From positions 69,826-96,356 of the forward strand of contig BFEA01000595.1 in the NCBI GenBank assembly GCA_003427395.1: 26,531 bases of DNA, written 5' to 3'. Positions 20,774 to 26,531 of this stretch are shown here, piece after piece. Source of the stretch: Chara braunii. Lineage: Eukaryota; Streptophyta; Charophyceae; Charales; Characeae. The notes below the pieces were generated by a model, which saw only the letters and a program-made list of their open reading frames with translations, was not told where the DNA came from and did not search any database. Made by a program: the position numbers and the translations under genes. Position 1 is the stretch's first letter, and every line of letters begins with the position of its first letter.

Positions 20774-20849
20774 TGGCCCAATGGGTATAACGGAGTAGTG
20801 CTGGGTGGGGACCCCCAGGTAAGGGGGGGGCACGTCAGGGTTCAATTGG
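20774..20849 (+). other. Second tRNA-like SINE head (A box and B box)
   Basis: TGGCCCAATGG (20774-20784) is a good A box. GGTTCAATTGG (20839-20849) is a weaker B box 65 bp downstream. A C/G-rich stem-like stretch lies between. It reads as a diverged tRNA-derived element; no acceptor stem is recognised. Confidence 0.4.
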
Positions 20850-21013
20850 CTGAGGAACACCAGTAGAATGAATGAAAAAAGGGAACTGCAAACAAAGGAA
20901 CTGGGAACACAGAGAACATCTCCGACCTGGGGAGCAGTGTCCTCGATTGTGCATGCTGGGGGCCGCTTCTGAGGCCTGAGAAGGGGAAGATGAGAGGAAG
21001 TTAAATGTCTAGG

Positions 21014-21097
21014 GGCGGAAGTTGAGTGTGTCTAGGTGGAGGGGGAGTTGCAATGACCGGTCATTGCAACTTCCCCTATACACACTCAACTTCCGCC
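21014..21097. repeat. 84-bp near-perfect palindrome
   Basis: The left arm 21014-21058 and right arm 21059-21097 are reverse complements with no spacer, centred on ACCGGT. Perfect blocks are GGCGGAAGTTGAGTGTGT at the outer end and AGTTGCAATGACC at the centre; the middle differs by an indel of six bases. It could form a cruciform or a spacerless hairpin, and could also be a foldback assembly artefact. Confidence 0.9.
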
Positions 21098-21993
21098 AGC
21101 CTTGCTTTACATAGCAGCCAGCCAGCCTGAAGGTCAATTTTTGAAGCAGTCGGTCAGCAAAGTGCAAAGCAGGTTAGCTTTGGATGTACCGGTCCTTTAA
21201 ACCTCCAGTACATAGCCCCAGGCTCCCAGCCTTGCAGAAAATGTTTCTTCACCTAATCCGAAAATTTTGCATCTCGGGCCTACTGGACCACAATGGCTGG
21301 CTGCACCAGCCGATAAAGATGGCTGGCTGCCATTGGCGGCTTGGCAAAGCTTGGCGTGTAGTGAAGCGCCTCCAGGCGCAGGTGTACTGGATGCCAGTTA
21401 TCGGCCGTGGGACCCTTTTGGAGGCCGCCTGTCACTGATTTATATTACCTACGGCGCGGGTGCCTCTGAATAATTTTTAGCAGAGGCTCAATTGGGTTCT
21501 CAACTTGGCTGAGGCTAGAAGGGCTTGAGTACGCTCCAAAAATGCTTTTCCAGTCCCCTTCGAGCGCAATCCCGATGTTCTTTGTTGCCCCCCAGTTACT
21601 GAGTTCTTTATCGAGTGGGAGCATCATGCATCAAAGAGGGAACATTTGTCTACATGCATGCTGGGTGTGAGGCAGTGTGGTTGCTCCTTACGGGAGGAGG
21701 GGGGACGGGAACGGGGGAAGGGAAGGGTTCTTTGGAAAACAGGCAATGTACTTGCACGTGGAAAGTGTGGCCCAGCATCATCAGCATCCCGATGATGCCG
21801 ATTGCGAGACTGCAGCACGATAATGTTGTATCGGGGAGTTGGGGGTGTGCATTTGGAGGACAACTAGTTTGGCCTCGTTTTGTTTCTGAGATTCTCCAGG
21901 AATAACAATTCTAGAGCGACAATCCCAGTGTCAGACCTTTCGCTATTTTGTCTGTGCTTGGTGATTTTGATCTTTGCGATGTAAGAAAGACGT
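21098..21993. other. Intergenic; no gene recognised
   Basis: Frames near 21184-21473 have no recognisable domain. A small inverted repeat GCATCATC/GATGATGC sits at about 21776-21799. Confidence 0.45.
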
Positions 21994-22377
21994 ACAGTGC
22001 AATGTCCTTTGTCCAGTCTGATTGGAGAACAGATTTCAAGCAGGGATTCCCACCTATTGAGAGAGGGCAACTTGTCGCATTGTTTACAGGGTCTTTTTTC
22101 TTTTCTTTTCTTTTTTGTCTTTCTTTCTTTCTTTTTCTTGTCTTTCCTTTTTGTCCCTGAAGTCCAGGAGTGAAATGCAATAGGGAACATACAGTGCCAT
22201 TTCCTTTGTCCAATCTGATTGGAGAACAGATTTCAAGCAGGGATTCCCACCTATTGAGAGAGGGCAACTTGTTGCATTGTTTACAGGCTTCTTTTTTTTT
22301 TTTTTGGTCTTTTTTATTTTTTTTCTTGTCTTTCCTTTTTGTTCCTGAAGTGCAGGAGTGAAATGCAATAGGGAAAA
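21994..22377 (+). repeat. ~190-bp tandem duplication with CT/T-rich cores
   Basis: Units from 21994 and 22191 share ACAGTGC, TTGTCCA(G/A)TCTGATTGG, the stretch from AGAACAGATTTCAAGC to GTTTACAGG, and the end GAAATGCAATAGGGAA. The pyrimidine-rich core between differs in length. Divergence outside the core is low, indicating a fairly recent duplication. Confidence 0.93.
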
Positions 22378-22504
22378 CTACGGAGCTAGCATGCCATGTA
22401 TGGTTTCAGTTTGAAATTGCATCTCACTCACGATTTCGTGAATTTTGTGCCAAAACCGAGGAAAATCATGAATGTCTACGACTGAGCTTTAGGGTCGGGT
22501 GGGG

Positions 22505-22548
22505 ATGTTTTGTATTAGAGGGGGGTTGGGATGTTTTGTATTAGAGGG
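22505..22548 (+). repeat. 26-bp tandem pair
   Basis: ATGTTTTGTATTAGAGGG occurs at 22505 and again at 22531. Confidence 0.85.
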
Positions 22549-22928
22549 ATGTGTGAAGTGGATTTAAATCGTGACTGCACCCTAGTGCAAGGACAATGAG
22601 AAATAGCGAGATGACAAAATCCAGATTGCACAATCACATTGAAAGCCAGAAAGTATCCCAGTGTCCGGAAAGCAGCATTGCACCAAAATAACACCAATGG
22701 AGAATCGTAACACTGAAAAACCGAATATCAATGAGAGCTTGCTATCTCCGTCACCAACATAAGTATCCAGGCCCTTCCCCCTACTTGGCGCTTGGCGCCC
22801 AGCCTACTCCCTACAGAGCTACTATCTGCCTACAAATTGACAACGCAACTGTCGACGTCAGCAGCCAACGAAGTACTTGAAGATGTCGACCAATGCAGAC
22901 CATCGCCAATACCAGGTATGTCCCCTCA

Positions 22929-22929
<1 letters not shown>
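22549..22929. other. Intergenic; possible but unproven exon end
   Basis: CAG followed by GTATGT at about 22913-22921 is a strong splice-donor match after a short open stretch. No partner exon or domain supports a gene. Confidence 0.2.

Positions 22930-22959
<30 letters not shown>
22930..22959. repeat. (ATC)10 microsatellite
   Basis: A perfect trinucleotide repeat of ten units. Confidence 0.95.
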
Positions 22960-24297
22960 TCCCTGCCTTCTCCTTGTCTTTCACCCACTTCTTCCCGCTG
23001 TACACCCGAAGACCACCCCTGCGCCTTGCTGTAGTCCAAGCCCAGTCAGCTATGGAAGCTGGGCTATGGCGTTGCCCTCAGCAGCGCCCTTCCTCCTACA
23101 CGACCGCACGTGCGCAGCACCTTGCCTTAGCGCAAGCAGCAGTCTGTGAGCCTGTGCTCCAGAAGCACTGCCGCTAACATCCAAGTGCCAGAATGAGCCT
23201 CCAGGTAGAAAAAGAGTCTGCCTGCCCTGCGGCCTGGCTGGGCTGGGCCTGTGCCCAGAAGCTTCCGGTAGGCCCCGGGAGGCTGCGATTCTGCTGCAGC
23301 TGCTGGGCCGACGTTCAGTTATGCTTCCCAACTGTCTGTGCATGTTGCTGCAAATCCTGTCCAGGGCCTGCATTTCAGAAAACGACTAGAAGGCCATGGA
23401 AAGTCTGTGCTGCTTGGGGCCTGGGTTCCCTCAACCAACTGACGCGACACAAGTGCCTGAACCCCAAATATGAATTTGACAGCATTGGGCCTCTCGTGAT
23501 TTGTTAGGCCCGCTTTCACTTAGGCCGGGCACATTTGCATACGGGCCCCCTCAGGCCTGCGAAGGAGTCAAATCCTCGCACTCGTTACCCCCTCGCACTC
23601 GTTACCCCACTGGAATAATATATGTTCTGCAAGTCTGTGATGCTTCTGTATCTTTTCCACATCTGGAAGTGAGGATCTCGCAGTTCGCTAGCATTAGGGT
23701 GTCTGACGGGTGTGGTGCTATCAGATTCAGAAATTCCACTGCAGAAGCTCCCTGTGTCTGTGCACCTGCACTGGGTCACACAGTGCATGGGTACAGAATC
23801 ATGTCATGCACCTGGCTTTTTTGCTGGCTGGTTTGTTAACTGTGGAATTCGCTCAAATAGGTCCAATCGTGGAATTCATTCTAAAGGTACGAAGGGTAGA
23901 AGTATAAGTCGCCGTCAAACATTTCACTTTTCTGCAGTATGTAAGTGACTTGATTGGTGTCTATAGAATTTACCCTTGCATTCTTTTGGTCTATTTTTTC
24001 TCCCCTAATTATTTTTTCGGTCCTCAAATCTTGCACAGCATGTAAGAGACGTCATTGGCCTCTCCCTTATCTCGTGGTTATATTCCATGCACTGCATGTG
24101 GTCCCATTGATTGCTTTGTTTGCACCACCTTTGGAAGACAGGCCTATGGTCTTTGTGTTAGGAGGGTGCAACCAACCCTCTGCTGGTATGTTTTGTAGGC
24201 AAGGCACTATTCAACTTTCCATGTATGCTGTCTTGTCCTTGCATGCAATGCCCCGGGGCTCTGTGAGCTTGCTCTCTCAAGAAGCGTCTTGAAACAA
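22960..24297. other. Intergenic; no gene recognised
   Basis: Several short frames are Cys- or Ser-rich without recognisable domains. A 17-18-bp tandem pair CTCGCACTCGTTACCCC lies at 23575-23608. TTTTCTGCAG before 23939 and GTAAGT at 23942 resemble splice sites only three bases apart, so they do not define an exon. Confidence 0.4.
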
Positions 24298-24307
24298 ACA
24301 CACACAC

Positions 24308-24344
<37 letters not shown>

Positions 24345-24387
24345 AACACACTCACACATACCACACACACATACACACACACACACA
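24298..24387. repeat. Interrupted (CA)n microsatellite
   Basis: CA/AC repeats with interruptions AAC, AATCAAC, CTCACACATAC and ATAC. A related short (CA)n with an AAC interruption lies at 24606-24630. Confidence 0.95.
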
Positions 24388-24678
24388 AGAGTAGTCTTCT
24401 GTCTTAGGTAAGTAGCCTTCTGCTCTCCATCCCCTTATGGTTTGAAATATATATGTATACGTATGTGTATGTGCGAGTGTGCTGTTTTGGCGGCAAACGG
24501 GTGTGTGGGCACTTGGCGCTGAACCACACAAACGTGGCCAACCTTGCATTTTCTGTTATATTGCCTATCTATACTTTTTCGTTTTGGAATCTAGGGTCTT
24601 TCAAAACAACACACACACAACACACACACAGACGTTTCAGGCATTTGCATTGTGCGGATGGCTTGTGAGGATTTGTGG

Positions 24679-24683
<5 letters not shown>

Positions 24684-24720
<37 letters not shown>
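24684..24720. repeat. (GA)n microsatellite
   Basis: A perfect GA tract. Confidence 0.95.
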
Positions 24721-24722
<2 letters not shown>

Positions 24723-25367
24723 GAGAGTTTCGGGTTCTATGAAAAACACACCGGCGGCAGCTAATGTGGATGCTGCAGTCCAGCCTTGAACCTGGCTAGC
24801 TGTAGCAGACAAGATAAATGTTGTCGAAGTGGCTGGATGGGATGATAGCCTGCACCCTGCCATCACGGCTGCTGCTGAAAGTGCGCCTGCACCACCATCA
24901 CCACTAACCCCTTCACCTGCATCTACTACACCGTCCTCTCTTTTTCGTCATCGGCCTCCTCCTCTGCGGACTCTTTCTGTCATCATCATCAACACATTCA
25001 TGGTCAGGTAGGCCGTCACGGATGCCTCTTCAGCGAAGACATTCCCATCACCCATCTCCACGGCAGCCTCGAGACAGCGCCGTCGTCTGTACATGGTTGT
25101 TGTTGCCGTGGCGGGAGTCAGAGATCGCTGCTCCGAATAGATATGAACGAGGAATAGTACACACCGATCGGCTGGCCACATTGCTCAGGCCTCAATCATG
25201 AGGTACAGACACCTGTGAAGCATTTGCACATCTGTCGGCTCACCCGAATAGAATGCCCGCTGCTATGGCTATATTTGGGGCAACTTCCGGTCATTTTAGT
25301 GGTACTGACCTGGCGTTCTATTTGGGTGAACACTACGGCTGATCGGTATCTGCTTTCTTGCCTCTGA
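24721..25367. other. Intergenic; no gene recognised
   Basis: No domain, RNA or transposon motif was seen. The Pro/Ser-rich frame at about 24829-25011 reflects CCT/CAC-rich DNA. Confidence 0.45.
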
Positions 25368-25395
25368 CCCCCCCCCCCCCCCCCCCCCCCCCCCC
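25368..25395. repeat. Poly-C tract, 28 bases
   Basis: An uninterrupted run of 28 C. Such runs are rare in genomes and error-prone in sequencing, so its length is unreliable. Confidence 0.9.
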
Positions 25396-25502
25396 GCTTC
25401 TAATTCACATTTCCCCGATTGCTCCCCCCACTCCCAACTGACAATGATCCACCCACTGGTCATTTGACGGAACCCCCACCTGGAGATGATCTCTCTCCAG
25501 AT

Positions 25503-25551
25503 GGCATGCCAGAGCCAACAGAGTTACGGCATGTTAGAGCCAACTGAGTTA
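25503..25551 (+). repeat. ~25-bp tandem pair
   Basis: GGCATGCCAGAGCCAACAGA and GGCATGTTAGAGCCAACTGA are followed in each case by GTTA; the copies are adjacent and similar. Confidence 0.75.
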
Positions 25552-25687
25552 ATACAGCCAGAGGCACCTGACAGAGACTGTCAGGACTGGAATGAACCTC
25601 CCCCTGCCATGCAATCTGCAGAATTAAATGATTTTGAAGTGCTACAGCGACGGCACTGTGTGTAACGTGCCATTAATGTGTTGCCTT

Positions 25688-25734
25688 GTTTACAATTGTT
25701 TTTTTTTTTTTTTTTTTTTTTTACAATTGTAAAC
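25688..25734. repeat. Poly-T flanked by a perfect 12-bp inverted repeat
   Basis: GTTTACAATTGT (25688-25699) and its exact complement ACAATTGTAAAC (25723-25734) enclose a T24 run (25699-25722). Each arm contains the palindrome ACAATTGT. It may be a small insertion of a T-tract into a duplicated palindrome, or a retro-tail. Confidence 0.9.
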
Positions 25735-25807
25735 CCTACATTCTCTCTGATTTTGCAGACATTGTCCGACAGATAGATCATAGAAGAGAGCACCATGCTT
25801 TCTGCCC

Positions 25808-25880
25808 AGAGAGTGACAGTACTGCAGTACTGTCACTCTCTATGTTCAGGCCACTCTCTATGTCAGCAGGTGGCCTGAAC
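25808..25880. repeat. 34-bp perfect palindrome plus adjacent 11-bp inverted repeat
   Basis: 25808-25841 is a perfect spacerless palindrome centred on CTGCAG (arms of 17). Immediately after it, GTTCAGGCCAC (25844-25854) pairs with GTGGCCTGAAC (25870-25880). CACTCTCTATGT also recurs as a direct repeat (25835 and 25852). The interleaving suggests template switching or a foldback rearrangement. Confidence 0.92.
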
Positions 25881-26231
25881 ACAGAAGTGAAGACGATTGC
25901 GACTCCATCCTGCTCTTCAGAACTACATGCCTGATATGGAATCGAATTTCATATTTGTTACCTTTGCGGATAAAACACCCTGTAGGGTAATGGCGTTCTG
26001 GATTGTAAAGCAGGAACAGTACGCGGATTGCACTTGCAAGCTCCACAGCCTCCTGAGAACAATCCGGCTGACCCTCCCCTTCCCCCCCGCCCCTCCCCTC
26101 CCCCCCTCCTGAACATGGCCAGCCGGCATCCCTTGCCTTTGGAGATCGGACAAATTCTGCTGCATATTGTGAGTGCAGCCCTTCAGGGGATGGTTTTGCG
26201 CCATGCTGGTGTCTCCACACAGGCACAGCTT
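25881..26231. other. Intergenic; no gene recognised
   Basis: Short frames only; a C-rich stretch at about 26077-26108. Confidence 0.45.
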
Positions 26232-26462
26232 GGTTAGCATGCATTTGACACTATCTCTGCTCCGAACGTAGTGGAGGGATGGTCACTGCTAGCCCTGTCT
26301 CTTATACACATCTAGATGTGTATAAGAGACAGGGGGTGGGGGGGAGAGAGAGAGGTGGTGCAGAGGTGGATGTGAATGACTCTATGCGGTTGAGGTGAGC
26401 AGTACCTTGTTGATCTCTTTGGTATTTGTTTTACTGAAAATGTGCAGTGCTCTTCTTGACTC

Positions 26463-26531
<69 letters not shown>
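26232..26531 (+). repeat. Exact second copy of the 16213-16504 block
   Basis: It is the same as 16213 onward at a constant offset of 10,019 bp, including the non-genomic adapter, and then runs into (GA)n to the window end. Because the adapter is copied at the same place, this is most likely one molecule or contig end used twice, not a biological duplication. Confidence 0.95.
26295..26332. other. Nextera/Tn5 mate-pair junction adapter, second copy (artefact)
   Basis: The same head-to-head pair of 19-bp mosaic ends as at 16276-16313, with the same flanking bases. Confidence 0.97.

Noticed and set aside
22893-23177. His/Ser-repeat frames as a metal-binding protein
   Set aside because: The repeats come from the (ATC)10 microsatellite, and the rest has no domain.
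23942-23947. GTAAGT as a 5' splice site of a hidden gene
   Set aside because: A strong acceptor-like sequence lies only three bases upstream and no coding exon can be joined; probably chance.

Overview
The window looks like nuclear DNA of a green plant or streptophyte alga. The evidence is a plant-type L1 LINE with a C-terminal zf-RVT zinc finger, an intron-less RNF5/RNF185/RMA-type RING E3 ligase gene, and very many (GA)n and (CA)n microsatellites in otherwise gene-poor sequence. A charophyte such as Chara would fit, but that is inference. No bacterial, phage or CRISPR-like features were seen.

Layout. 1-1163: microsatellite and unclassified flank, including a 39-bp direct duplication. About 1164-7741: one long, decayed, plus-strand LINE. 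It has a broken ORF1 (1203-3386) and a broken ORF2 (3373-7181: endonuclease remnant, reverse transcriptase, zf-RVT C-terminus), then a 3'UTR. 7742-7831: a 40-bp tandem repeat whose units are perfect 8-bp hairpins, placed where a LINE tail should be, followed by a tRNA-like B-box segment. 8058-8161: a 53-bp-period tandem duplication. 8540-9487: the only intact gene I can support, an ER-membrane-anchor RING ubiquitin ligase. 9488-16167: low-complexity intergenic DNA with microsatellites and small tandem duplications. 16168-16666: a poor-quality zone (poly-T, poly-G, an N) that runs into a library adapter and a diverged repeat. 16667-26231: repeat-rich intergenic DNA holding a ~240-bp imperfect foldback, tRNA-derived SINE-like heads, an 84-bp palindrome, a ~190-bp tandem duplication and clustered inverted repeats near 25.7-25.9 kb. 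26232-26531: an exact second copy of 16213-16504 plus more (GA)n.

The clearest unexpected signal is technical. A 38-bp head-to-head pair of Tn5/Nextera mosaic ends, the mate-pair circularisation junction, is embedded twice (16276-16313 and 26295-26332) inside identical ~290-bp flanks 10,019 bp apart. The assembly near 16.2 kb and 26.3 kb therefore contains non-genomic sequence and is probably mis-joined or falsely duplicated.

I found no convincing new multi-gene system. The more biological leads are the hairpin tandem repeat at the LINE 3' end, the long foldback at 18.4-18.65 kb, and the ORF1/ORF2 organisation of the LINE.
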